A stretch of DNA of 64,000 nucleotides from Mesorhizobium sp. AR10 (GTDB lineage Bacteria; Pseudomonadota; Alphaproteobacteria; Rhizobiales; Rhizobiaceae): NCBI RefSeq assembly GCF_024746795.1, contig NZ_CP080524.1, positions 4,566,001 to 4,630,000 of the forward strand, read 5' to 3'. The position numbers were made by a program, and so were the translations under genes. Positions 34,348-42,531 of the stretch are shown here, piece after piece; the stretch's first letter is position 1, and the number at the start of each line of letters is the position of its first letter. The notes beneath the pieces were generated by a model, which was not told the DNA's origin, made no database searches, and worked only from the letters and a program-made list of their open reading frames with translations.

Positions 34348-34980
34348 ATGCCCACCGATAGCCAGTACATTCTCGAAAGCATCAGCCAAGGCTGCGTGAT
34401 GCTTACCGATGACGAGTTCTTCATCGACAGGCTGGTGAAGTATTTTGGCAATGGGAGGATCCGGTGGCACGTCGAATTCCGTGGGCATCGCATCGAGCTG
34501 ACGACCGGCCAGATCAAGAAGCAGCCTACCTTCCGCAGGAAGATGCTCGAACAGGCTGGTGTGCTGCCGCCCGAGCGTACCGGGGCCAACTACAGGCGAT
34601 GGGCACTCGACCTGAGGAAGAATGCCACTGAGCTTCCCTGGCGGGATAGACCAGTCGATGTCGGTTTCGCCATCGACAGGCTCACCAGCCACGGGGATGG
34701 GCGCTGGACGGTTGAATACCAAGGCAAGGCAATCAAGTTCACGACGACCAAACTCCGCAGGCAAGTCAGTTTCCGTAAACGCATGCTGGCCAAGGCCAAG
34801 GTGCTGCCGCCCCAACTGGACCCGGTTGCCTATCGGAAGTGGGTGGACTGGCTCATTCAAAACGCCACCGAGGCTGCGCCGCAGGCCGGCGGTGCCTTGG
34901 TGACAGAGAAAAGTTGGCTTGACGACCTGCCAGAGCTGGCCGGCTGGCAAAATGAAGCGCCACTCCAAGAGACCAACTAG
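34348..34980 (+). CDS. Protein of two tandem unrecognised domains (210 aa)
   Basis: Two copies of a ~70-residue unit are visible. Copy one: FFIDRLVKYFGNGRIRWHVE, FRGHRIELTTGQIKKQPTFR, RKMLEQAGVLPPERTG and YRRWALDLRKNATE. Copy two: FAIDRLTSHGDGRWTVEYQG, KAIKFTTTKLRRQVSFRKRM, LAKAKVLPPQLDPVAYRKW and VDWLIQNATE. Each has a short beta region followed by a basic helical part, which looks like nucleic-acid binding. No family is recognised. A C-terminal tail of about 35 residues lacks the repeat. Divergent from the HNH gene, inside the accessory patch after tRNA-Gln. The start MPTDSQYILESISQG is likely; no strong ribosome site was seen. Confidence 0.7.
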   Translation: MPTDSQYILESISQGCVMLTDDEFFIDRLVKYFGNGRIRWHVEFRGHRIELTTGQIKKQPTFRRKMLEQAGVLPPERTGANYRRWALDLRKNATELPWRDRPVDVGFAIDRLTSHGDGRWTVEYQGKAIKFTTTKLRRQVSFRKRMLAKAKVLPPQLDPVAYRKWVDWLIQNATEAAPQAGGALVTEKSWLDDLPELAGWQNEAPLQETN

Positions 34981-35007
34981 GGCGACGGCAGGGAGCTTCC
35001 AATTCGG

Positions 35008-35328
35008 TCAGACGTCGACTCTAAACTCGTCTGCAAGTTCATAGTGTTCGACACTCGCCGACTCGATGAACAGGCGGGCCTCCTCGGGCAGTTTGAGCGG
35101 CTGGCGCCATTCGGTGCCGATAGCGGCTTGGATCGCAGCTACGCTTTCCCAGATTTGGACCATGCAACGGCCGCGGTCGCCGCTTTCAGGAAGCGGCCTC
35201 CCAGCATAGAAAGCGATCAGACCCGTCTGCGCGCGCAACCACGGATGACTCTTGGTGAAAGCGAATTCCCTGAATTCCGCCTCCTTGCCTGCAACGACAG
35301 TGCAGCGATAGACGCGCATTATCATCAT
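35008..35328 (-). CDS. ABM-superfamily (dimeric alpha-beta barrel) protein
   Basis: A 106-aa protein with the antibiotic-biosynthesis-monooxygenase-like fold pattern: MRVYRCTVVAGKEAEFREFA, then LRAQTGLIAFYAGRPLPE and RCMVQIWESVAAIQAAIG. The start at 35328 was chosen because GGAGG lies five bases upstream; the upstream frame up to 35475 contains a nasA-like remnant out of frame. Proteins of this fold act as cofactor-free oxygenases or small dimer enzymes; the reaction is not inferred. It stands alone on the minus strand between two plus-strand orphans. Confidence 0.75.
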   Translation of the reverse strand: MMIMRVYRCTVVAGKEAEFREFAFTKSHPWLRAQTGLIAFYAGRPLPESGDRGRCMVQIWESVAAIQAAIGTEWRQPLKLPEEARLFIESASVEHYELADEFRVDV

Positions 35329-35387
35329 ACGTGCCTCCATCTCCCACCGCGCCTCGAACGCCACGATGCTCGTTTTCGGACTCGCAT

Positions 35388-35411
35388 GCAATTGGTGCCA
35401 GCTTTCAGCGC
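35388..35411 (-). repeat. Short copy of the nasA 3'-end ferredoxin motif
   Basis: 24 bases match the nasA segment at 36058-36081 at 22 positions. Read on the minus strand in one frame it encodes LKAGTNC, the cysteine motif of the BFD-like [2Fe-2S] domain, then loses homology. A third, more diverged copy lies at 53938-53961. Confidence 0.5.
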
Positions 35412-35600
35412 CAATGGCCGCAACACTGCGTAGCCCGCCCCGACCGCCGCCGCAGCAAGCGGCCGTGGAGGGCATATATTAGCAATCAACGATATGTTAA
35501 CAGCTGTGATGCAGCCTTTCGGTCTCGGGGACGGGAACCCCGATCGACGTTCCAGCGCCTTCTATGTGCCGGGACGTGCGACCGATGCGGAGCTAAACGC

Positions 35601-35891
35601 ATGAGTGTCGAAACAGCACTGGCACAGCTGCTGCGGATGATTTATCGCCGCGCCCTGAAATTGGCAGCGTTGCCAGAGGATGAGAGAGATCTGCATTACG
35701 ATCGGATCCGCTTGTCGTGTTGCGGAGCCGCTGAACGGATCGGGCAAAATCCCGACGAGGCAGCCGCCACGGCAAACAGCATGGTTGAGTTTACGCGTGC
35801 AATGGTCGGGATCATTGAGGTAGGCGGTGAGCCAGACGCAGGGCCAACCCCCAATTGGCCGCAGAGCAACAGTTCGACAATTTGGTACTGA
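35601..35891 (+). CDS. Small hypothetical protein (96 aa)
   Basis: Begins MSVETALAQLLRMIYRRALK at ATG 35601. The first 75 residues are amphipathic helices with two adjacent cysteines (IRLSCCGAAERIGQ), then a proline/serine tail. No family is recognised. A longer frame to 35331 has no protein-like composition before this ATG. It lies between the ABM gene and the end of nasA, convergent with nasA (104 bases apart). Confidence 0.5.
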   Translation: MSVETALAQLLRMIYRRALKLAALPEDERDLHYDRIRLSCCGAAERIGQNPDEAAATANSMVEFTRAMVGIIEVGGEPDAGPTPNWPQSNSSTIWY

Positions 35892-35994
35892 GCGATCGCA
35901 ACAGGCGTGGTCGCTGGCCATTTCATCCCCCACACCTGTCAGCCTGCAAAAGGTCAACGCTTCACGAAAGCCTGGCAGCCTGCGCTCCGCGCCC

Positions 35995-38871
35995 TCACTC
36001 CGCCGCCTGCACCCTGCCCGCCTGGATGATCGCGCGGATTTCGGCGCGGCAGGAGCCGCAATTGGTGCCTGCCTTCAGCGCGCTGCCGATGGCCTCGACG
36101 CTCGTGCAGCCTGCCCCTACTGCTACCGCGATCTGGTTGGCGCCAATACTGAAGCAGGAACACACGACCGCGCCGGCATCGGGCCGTTCGGCACCGGCGC
36201 GGCCGGCGACGATGCGGAAGCGTTCGCGCTGGCCGGCGTGGGTCTCGTCAAGCTGTTCCGCTGCCCAGCCGCGCGACACGGCGACCGGGCCGGGTGCGAC
36301 GAACAAGGCTCCTGACAAATGATCGCCGTAGAAAGCGGCGATGCGATGCTGGCCGGCGTCGCGGTCGTGGTAGGCGAGGATGTCGGCGCCAGGCGGCGTG
36401 CCGAACAGCGAGCCGGCGAAACCGGCCCAGTCGATATCGTCATCGGCAAAGGCCAGTTCGACCCGCCAGCCGCCCCGGCATTTGGCAACGGCCCAGTAGC
36501 TTGCGGCAACCGCTGCCGGCCGCTGGCGCGTCACGGCAAAGCCGAAGGCTTTTGCCGCGAATTTCTCGATGCGGGCCGCGACATGTTTTAGCGCCGGCTG
36601 GCCGGAAACCGGGTCGGTGAGCGGTGCGGTCAGCGCGTCGAGCCGGCCCTTGGCGGCGAACTGATCGGTCCAGTGCATCGGTGCAAACAGGCTGCCCTGG
36701 CGCTGGCGCGGCGTGACCAGTGCGCGGACCAGCACGTCGCCGCGCAGGCTGGAGACGCGCACGATATCGGCGTCGCCGATGCCGAAGCGCTGCGCATCCA
36801 CCGGGTGGATTTCGACGAATGGCTCGGCCATGTGCTGGGACAGGCGCGGGCTTTTGCCGGTCCGTGTCATGGTGTGCCAATGGTCGCGGACGCGGCCGGT
36901 GTTGAGGATCAGCGGATAGGCCGGGCTGGTGCGGATTTCCGTGGTGGGACGGATGGCGATGAAGCGCGCCTTGCGGTCGGGCGTGTAGAAGTTGCCGTTG
37001 GCGAAGAAGCGGGTGCTTTCACCCTCCGGTTTGCGTCCAGCCTGAACACCCGCCTCTTGCGAACGTTCAGCTTGAACACCCCCCTCTGGCCTGCCGGCCA
37101 TCTCCCCCTCAAGGGGGGAGATCGGCAGCTCTTTCGGCGGCGCCTTTTCGGCAACGTCGGTGATTGGCGAAAACGACGGTGACATCCAATCTCCCCCCTT
37201 GAGGGGGAGATGGCCGGCAGGCCAGAGGGGGGTGTCTTGGCTCGGCGCCGGCCATTGGAATGGAGCAATATCTTCATACCCCTCCCGGTCGACACCGGCG
37301 TAGGCGCCGATGTCAAAATCCCGCGCGCCGTCATTCTCGAACCCCGACAAAGCGGCGTGTTCGGCGAAAACCTCCGCCGGCGAGGCATGCGCAAACGCCT
37401 CGGCAAACCCCATGCGCTTGCCGACTTCGGCAATGATCTGCCAGTCGGGTCGCGCCTCACCGGGCATGGCCAGAAAGCTGCGCTGGCGTGAGATGCGGCG
37501 TTCCGAATTGGTGACGGTGCCGTCCTTCTCGCCCCATGCGGCGGCGGGCAGCCGGACATGGGCGTGGCGGACCGTGTCGGTCTCGGCCAGAACGTCCGAC
37601 ACCACGACGAAGGGGCAAGCCTTGATCGCGGCTTCGACGGCGTCGGCATCCGGCATCGAATCGACCGGGTTGGTGGCCATGATCCACAGCGCCTTGACGC
37701 GCCCGTCGGCCACGCCTTGAAACATCTCGACCGCCTTCAGGCCGGCTTTTTCGGCGACCGTCGGCGCGTTCCAGAAGCGCTGCACGCGCTCGCGATGATC
37801 GGGGTTTTCAATCTCCATATGGGCGGCCAGCATGTTGGCCATGCCGCCGACCTCACGGCCGCCCATGGCGTTGGGCTGGCCGGTCACCGAAAACGGCCCT
37901 GCCCCCGGCCTGCCGATGCGGCCGGTGGCGAGATGGCAGTTGATGATGGCGTTGACCTTGTCGGTGCCCGACGACGACTGGTTCACCCCCTGGCTATAGA
38001 CGGTCACGGTCTTCGCGGTCGCGGCAAACAGGCTGTAGAAGCGCCCAAGCTCGTCCTCGCTGAGGCCCGTGGCGGCGGCGACGCCGGCAAGGTCGAGCGC
38101 AGAGGCGGCAAAAAGCGCTTGCCCGAAGCCGCTCGTGTGCGCGGTGATGTAGGCGCGGTCCAGCGCGTTGTGCTGGCCGAGATAGGTGAGCAGCCCAGTG
38201 AACAACGCGACGTCGCCATCCGGCGCGATCGCCAGATGCATGTCGGCGATGTCAGCCGTCATGGTGCGGCGCGGATCGACCAGCACGATCTTCATTTCGG
38301 GCCGCTTTTCCCGGGCCGCGGCAATGCGCTGGTAGAGCACGGGGTGGCACCAGGCGAGATTGGAGCCGACCAACACGATCAGGTCGGCAAGCTCAAGATC
38401 CTCGTAGGTGCCCGGCACGGTATCGGAGCCAAAGGCGCGTCGATGGCCGGCCACGGAGGAGGCCATGCACAGGCGCGAATTGGTATCGATGTTGGCCGAG
38501 CCGATAAAACCTTTCATCAGCTTGTTGGCGACGTAGTAGTCCTCGGTCAGCAACTGGCCGGAGACGTAGAAGGCGACTGAATCCGGGCCGTGCTCGGCGA
38601 TGGTTTGCGAGAAGGTCGAGGCGACGAGGTCTAGCGCCTCGTCCCAGCCGGCGCGGCGGCCGTGAATTTCCGGGTGAAGAAGCCGGCCGTCGAGGTCGAT
38701 GGTTTCGGCAAGCGCCGAACCCTTGGAGCAGAGCCGGCCGAAATTCGCGGGATGGTCGGGGTCGCCGCGGACGCTGACTTCGCCGTCCGCGGCGACCTTC
38801 GCCAGCACGCCGCAGCCTACCCCGCAATAGGGGCAGGTGGTCCTCACCTCGCGCGCTTCCTCAATCTCCAT
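35995..38871 (-). CDS. nasA: Assimilatory nitrate reductase, catalytic subunit
   Basis: Reduces nitrate to nitrite in the cytoplasm using a molybdopterin-guanine-dinucleotide cofactor. The N-terminal [4Fe-4S] site is TCPYCGVGCGV with a later LCSKGSAL. The molybdopterin oxidoreductase domain follows (YVSGQLLTEDYYVANKLMKG, SQGVNQSSSGTDKVNAI, LPAAAWGEKDGTVTNSERR), then the dinucleotide-binding domain (LILNTGRVRDHWHTMTRTGK). The C-terminal BFD-like [2Fe-2S] domain is VVCSCFSIGANQIAVAVGAG and ALKAGTNCGSCRAEIRAII. Between the two cofactor domains, residues ~546-617 are encoded by an inverted repeat pair and neighbouring short direct repeats, an in-frame insertion that makes the protein 958 aa instead of roughly 885. 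It ends the nirBD-nasA gene order. Confidence 0.96.
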   Translation of the reverse strand: MEIEEAREVRTTCPYCGVGCGVLAKVAADGEVSVRGDPDHPANFGRLCSKGSALAETIDLDGRLLHPEIHGRRAGWDEALDLVASTFSQTIAEHGPDSVAFYVSGQLLTEDYYVANKLMKGFIGSANIDTNSRLCMASSVAGHRRAFGSDTVPGTYEDLELADLIVLVGSNLAWCHPVLYQRIAAAREKRPEMKIVLVDPRRTMTADIADMHLAIAPDGDVALFTGLLTYLGQHNALDRAYITAHTSGFGQALFAASALDLAGVAAATGLSEDELGRFYSLFAATAKTVTVYSQGVNQSSSGTDKVNAIINCHLATGRIGRPGAGPFSVTGQPNAMGGREVGGMANMLAAHMEIENPDHRERVQRFWNAPTVAEKAGLKAVEMFQGVADGRVKALWIMATNPVDSMPDADAVEAAIKACPFVVVSDVLAETDTVRHAHVRLPAAAWGEKDGTVTNSERRISRQRSFLAMPGEARPDWQIIAEVGKRMGFAEAFAHASPAEVFAEHAALSGFENDGARDFDIGAYAGVDREGYEDIAPFQWPAPSQDTPLWPAGHLPLKGGDWMSPSFSPITDVAEKAPPKELPISPLEGEMAGRPEGGVQAERSQEAGVQAGRKPEGESTRFFANGNFYTPDRKARFIAIRPTTEIRTSPAYPLILNTGRVRDHWHTMTRTGKSPRLSQHMAEPFVEIHPVDAQRFGIGDADIVRVSSLRGDVLVRALVTPRQRQGSLFAPMHWTDQFAAKGRLDALTAPLTDPVSGQPALKHVAARIEKFAAKAFGFAVTRQRPAAVAASYWAVAKCRGGWRVELAFADDDIDWAGFAGSLFGTPPGADILAYHDRDAGQHRIAAFYGDHLSGALFVAPGPVAVSRGWAAEQLDETHAGQRERFRIVAGRAGAERPDAGAVVCSCFSIGANQIAVAVGAGCTSVEAIGSALKAGTNCGSCRAEIRAIIQAGRVQAAE
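37076..37235. repeat. Perfect 47-base inverted repeat pair inside nasA
   Basis: The segments 37076-37122 and 37189-37235 are exact reverse complements of each other, 66 bases apart, with cores CTCCCCCTCAAGGGGGGAG and GGCCTGCCGGCC. Both lie in the nasA frame, which stays open through them and reads LWPAGHLPLKGG and SPLEGEMAGRPEGG. A degenerate direct repeat of CAGC[CT]TGAACACCC lies beside it (37040 and 37070). The same family of repeat is frequent between genes in Mesorhizobium, to my knowledge. Confidence 0.95.
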
Positions 38872-38874
38872 GTT

Positions 38875-39204
38875 TCAGGCCGCGCGGCTGGCCAGCGCTT
38901 CCAGCGCAATGAACAGACGCTCGCCCTCGATCCTGACCGGAATGGTGCGCACCGCGCCCTCGTCGGCGCCGAGCGCCTTGCCCGTCTCCAGCGAAATGAC
39001 CCAATTGTGCAAGGGACAGGTCACTGCCGTGCCGTGAACGATGCCCTGGCTGAGCGGCCCGCCCTTGTGCGGGCAATGGTCGTCGATGGCATAGACCTGG
39101 TCGTCGGCGGTGCGGAAAACGGCGACCTTGCCCTCCGGCGTGGCGACGCAACGGGCGCCGCGGCGCGGAATGTCCGATAGGGAGCCGATGGCGATCCAGT
39201 TCAT
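38875..39204 (-). CDS. nirD: Nitrite reductase small subunit (Rieske protein)
   Basis: The NirD partner of assimilatory NADH nitrite reductase. It has a Rieske-type fold with CPHKGGPLSQG and CPLHNW, which carry the cluster ligands; some NirD proteins lack them, here they are all present. Length is 109 aa. It starts MNWIAIGSLSDIPRRG at 39204 and ends three bases before the nasA start, so translation is probably coupled. The upstream neighbour nirB is separated by a 64-base gap holding a palindromic repeat. Confidence 0.96.
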   Translation of the reverse strand: MNWIAIGSLSDIPRRGARCVATPEGKVAVFRTADDQVYAIDDHCPHKGGPLSQGIVHGTAVTCPLHNWVISLETGKALGADEGAVRTIPVRIEGERLFIALEALASRAA

Positions 39205-39219
39205 CTAGATTTCCTTTTT

Positions 39220-39268
39220 GCGCGTGTTCTTGACCGAAAACCGGTTTCCACTTTTCGGGAACACGCGC
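39220..39268. repeat. Palindromic repeat between nirB and nirD
   Basis: GCGCGTGTTC (39220-39229) and GAACACGCGC (39259-39268) form a 10-base stem around a CCGAAAACCGG-containing loop. The loop body resembles that of the repeat at 28755-28803. It ends right at the nirB stop codon, inside the operon, so it could reduce read-through or protect the upstream mRNA. Confidence 0.8.
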
Positions 39269-41719
39269 TCACTCCGCAGCCTGCGCGAAGTCCACCGATG
39301 CCATCGGCTGGAATTCGTGCTTGTCCTTGCCGGAAACGCGTTCCGACCACGGGTCGACCTGAGCGAATTTCTGGCTGAAGACGAAGCGGTCGAAGAACGC
39401 CTTGCGCTTGCCGGCATCGTCCATGATCTGGCGCTTGATCTCCGGGATGCCGATGCGCTTGGCCCATTTGTAGATGCGCTCGAGATAGCGGCCCTGCTCG
39501 CGGTACATCTGCGTCAGCGCCACGATATGCTCCAGCGCCTCGTCCTCGGTCTTGACCAGGCCGAGCACCTCAGTGCCCTTGATGTCGAGGCCGGCGGCCC
39601 CGGCGAAGTGGATCTCGTAGCCACTGTCGACGCAGATGACGCCGACATCCTTGCAGGTCGCCTCGGCGCAGTTCCTCGGGCAACCCGACACCGCCATCTT
39701 GACCTTGGCCGGGGTCCACGAGCCCCACATGAACTTCTCGATGCGGACGCCCAGACCCGTCGAATCCTGCGTGCCGAAGCGGCACCAGTCCGAACCGACG
39801 CAGGTCTTCACGGTGCGCAAGCCCTTGGCATAAGCATGGCCGGAGACGAAGCCGGCCTGGCCGAGATCGGCCCACACCGCCGGCAGGTCTTCCTTGCGGA
39901 TGCCGAGCATGTCGATGCGCTGGCCGCCGGTGACCTTGACCATCGGGATCTCGAACTTGTCGACGACATCGGCGATGGCGCGCAGCTCGGCGGCATTGGT
40001 GACGCCACCCCACATGCGCGGCACCACCGAATAGGTGCCGTCCTTCTGGATGTTGGCGTGGACGCGCTCGTTGATGAAGCGCGACTGGTAGTCGTCGGCA
40101 TAGTCGTTCGGCCAGTCGCAGACGAGATAGTAGTTGAGCGCCGGCCGGCATTTGGCGCAGCCGCAGGAGGTCGTCCATTCCAGTTCCTGCATGACGGCTG
40201 GAATGGTCTTCAGGCTCTTGGCCATGATCAGCCGGCGGACCTCGTCATGGCCGAGCGTGGTGCAGCCGCACATCGGCTGGACCGCGGCCGGGTTGTATTT
40301 GTCGCCGATGGTCAGCACCATCAGCTTCTCGACCAGCCCGGTGCAGGAGCCGCAGGAGGCCGACGCCTTGGTGTGGGCACGCACGTCGTCAAGCGAGGTC
40401 AGGCCTTTCCCTGAAATCGCGCCGGTGATCTTTCCCTTGCAAACGCCGTTACAGCCGCAGATTTCCGCATCATCCGGCAAGGCTGCAACGGCCGCCATAG
40501 GGTCCAGGGGGGCGCCTCCCTGGTAGGACTGGCCGAAGATGAGCGTGTCGCGCATTTCGGAAATGTCGGTCTGCTTCTTCTTGAGGTCGTTGAACCAGGC
40601 GCCATCGGCCGTCTCGCCATAGAGCACGGTGCCGATGATGCGGTCGTTCTTGAGCACCAGGCGCTTGTAGACGCCGGCCGCCGCATCGCGCAGCACGATC
40701 TCCTGGCGGTCCTCGCCTTCGGCGAAGTCGCCGAGCGAGAACAGGTCGATGCCGGTGACCTTGAGCTTGGTCGGCGTATCCATGTGGACAAAGGCTGCCG
40801 CGTCGTTGCCGGCAAGTTGGCTGGCGGCAACGCGTGCCATCTCGTAGAGGGGTGCGACGAGACCGTAGACCTGGCCGCTGACCTCGGCGCATTCGCCGAC
40901 CGCGTAGATGTCGGGGTCGTTGCTGCGCATGCCAGCGTCGACGACGATGCCTCTGTTAACGGCGATGCCGGCCTGCTTGGCCAGCGCCGAATTCGGCCTG
41001 ATGCCCACCGCCATGACGACGAGCGTCGCCGGGATGATGGTTCCGTCGGCGAGTTCCACCTGCCCGACCTTGCCGTTGCCCGTGATCGCCTGGGTGTTGG
41101 CCTTGGTGATGACCTTGATGCCGCGCTGTTCGACGGCGCGCTGCAGGAGATAGCCGGCGGCCGGATCGAGCTGGCGCTCCATCAGCGTCGGCATGACATG
41201 CAGCACGGTGACGTCCATGCCTTGCGCGTTCAGGCCCGCAGCCGCTTCCAACCCGAGCAGGCCGCCGCCGATGACCACGGCCTTGGCCCGCGACTGGGCG
41301 GCGAGCATCATGGCCTGGACGTCGTCGAGGTCGCGATAGGTGAGCACACCCGGCAGATCATGGCCGGGCACCGGAATGATGAACGGCACCGAGCCCGTGG
41401 CGATGACCAGCTTGTCGTAGGGTTCGGTGACGCCATGATCGGAGGTGACGGTCTTTGCCTCCCGGTCGATGGCGACGATCTTGTGGCCCTTGTAGAGGGT
41501 GATGCCGTTGGCGATGTACCAGCCGTCGCCGTGGATGATGATTTCCTCAAAGGCCTTTTCGCCCGACAGCACCGGCGACAGCATGATGCGGTCGTAGTTG
41601 ACCCGCGGCTCGGCGTTGAAGATGGTGACGGTGTAGCGGCCCGGCGCCTGCTCCAGCAGGTGCTCCAGCATCCGCCCGGGAGCCATGCCGTTGCCGATGA
41701 TGACGAGTTTTTCGCTCAT
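39269..41719 (-). CDS. nirB: Assimilatory nitrite reductase [NAD(P)H], large subunit
   Basis: Reduces nitrite to ammonium. The N-terminal FAD part begins KLVIIGNGMAPGRMLEHLLE; the NAD-binding loop is AVVIGGGLLGLEAAAGL. Two BFD-like cysteine regions follow (ICGCNGVCKGKITGAI, ASCGSCTGLVEKLM) and the siroheme / [4Fe-4S] half-domains: TCVGSDWCRFGTQDSTGLG and VSGCPRNCAEATCKDVG. Length (816 aa) is normal. Start ATG at 41719 lies four bases after the stop of the ABC ATPase gene, so it follows nrtABD directly. Core of the assimilation route with nirD and nasA. Confidence 0.97.
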   Translation of the reverse strand: MSEKLVIIGNGMAPGRMLEHLLEQAPGRYTVTIFNAEPRVNYDRIMLSPVLSGEKAFEEIIIHGDGWYIANGITLYKGHKIVAIDREAKTVTSDHGVTEPYDKLVIATGSVPFIIPVPGHDLPGVLTYRDLDDVQAMMLAAQSRAKAVVIGGGLLGLEAAAGLNAQGMDVTVLHVMPTLMERQLDPAAGYLLQRAVEQRGIKVITKANTQAITGNGKVGQVELADGTIIPATLVVMAVGIRPNSALAKQAGIAVNRGIVVDAGMRSNDPDIYAVGECAEVSGQVYGLVAPLYEMARVAASQLAGNDAAAFVHMDTPTKLKVTGIDLFSLGDFAEGEDRQEIVLRDAAAGVYKRLVLKNDRIIGTVLYGETADGAWFNDLKKKQTDISEMRDTLIFGQSYQGGAPLDPMAAVAALPDDAEICGCNGVCKGKITGAISGKGLTSLDDVRAHTKASASCGSCTGLVEKLMVLTIGDKYNPAAVQPMCGCTTLGHDEVRRLIMAKSLKTIPAVMQELEWTTSCGCAKCRPALNYYLVCDWPNDYADDYQSRFINERVHANIQKDGTYSVVPRMWGGVTNAAELRAIADVVDKFEIPMVKVTGGQRIDMLGIRKEDLPAVWADLGQAGFVSGHAYAKGLRTVKTCVGSDWCRFGTQDSTGLGVRIEKFMWGSWTPAKVKMAVSGCPRNCAEATCKDVGVICVDSGYEIHFAGAAGLDIKGTEVLGLVKTEDEALEHIVALTQMYREQGRYLERIYKWAKRIGIPEIKRQIMDDAGKRKAFFDRFVFSQKFAQVDPWSERVSGKDKHEFQPMASVDFAQAAE

Positions 41720-41723
41720 GGCG

Positions 41724-42521
41724 CTACTCCGCGGCTTCGACGAAGCGGTGGCGTTCGTAGAGGAACTTCAGCACCGCCTCGCGGCAGCGCAGGAAGGTGC
41801 GGTCGGAAGACAGCTCGACGCGCCGGCGCGGCCGGGCCAGCGGCACGGGAAGCACTTCGCCGATGGTCGCCGCCGGACCGTTGGTCATCATGACGATGCG
41901 GTCGGACAACAGCACCGCCTCGTCGACATCATGGGTGATCATGATCGTCGTCGAGCCGAGCCGCGAATGGATGTCCATGACCGCGTCCTGCAGATGCGCG
42001 CGCGTCAACGCGTCGAGCGCGCCGAAGGGCTCGTCGAGCAGCAGGATCTTCGGCTCCATCGCCAGCGCCCGGGCGATGCCGACGCGCTGCTTCATGCCGC
42101 CCGATATCTCGGCCGGCCGCTTGTCCTTGGCATGCGCCATCTGCACGAGGTCGAGATTGCGCATGATCCAGTCATGCCGCTCGGCCCGACTCCTGGTGCC
42201 GCCGAAGACTTTCGCTACCGCCAGATTGATGTTTTCATAGACGGTCAGCCACGGCAGCAGGCTGTGGTTCTGGAACACCACGGCGCGTTCGGGTCCGGGG
42301 CTGTCGACCTCCTTGTCTTCAAGCAGCACGGCGCCGGCAGAGACCTTGGTCAGCCCGGCAATCAGGTTGAGCAAGGTCGACTTGCCGCAGCCGGAATGAC
42401 CGATGATCGAGACGAATTCGCCCTTGTCGATGGTCAGCCGGATATCCCTCAGCACCTCGCTGACCTGACCGCCGCGGGTGAAGGTTTTGTCGATATGGTC
42501 GAGTTTCAGATAGGCCGTCAT
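41724..42521 (-). CDS. nrtD: Nitrate ABC transporter ATP-binding protein
   Basis: ATPase of the nitrate/nitrite importer. Walker A is IIGHSGCGKSTLLNL, the Q-loop lies in VVFQNHSLLPWLTVYENINL, the signature is ISGGMKQRVGIARALAM, and Walker B is ILLLDEPFGALDALTR. The C-terminal part carries the H-loop (TMIMITHDVDEAVLLSDR shortened). The start at 42521 (MTAYLKLDHIDKTF) gives 265 aa; the long upstream frame overlaps the permease gene and is spurious. It lies 10 bases from the permease stop and four from nirB. Confidence 0.96.
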   Translation of the reverse strand: MTAYLKLDHIDKTFTRGGQVSEVLRDIRLTIDKGEFVSIIGHSGCGKSTLLNLIAGLTKVSAGAVLLEDKEVDSPGPERAVVFQNHSLLPWLTVYENINLAVAKVFGGTRSRAERHDWIMRNLDLVQMAHAKDKRPAEISGGMKQRVGIARALAMEPKILLLDEPFGALDALTRAHLQDAVMDIHSRLGSTTIMITHDVDEAVLLSDRIVMMTNGPAATIGEVLPVPLARPRRRVELSSDRTFLRCREAVLKFLYERHRFVEAAE

Positions 42522-42531
42522 GGCGCTTTCC

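Noticed and set aside
34348..34980. Toxin-antitoxin system with the HNH gene
   Set aside because: Sizes and divergent orientation do not fit a toxin-antitoxin pair, and no toxin fold is recognisable.
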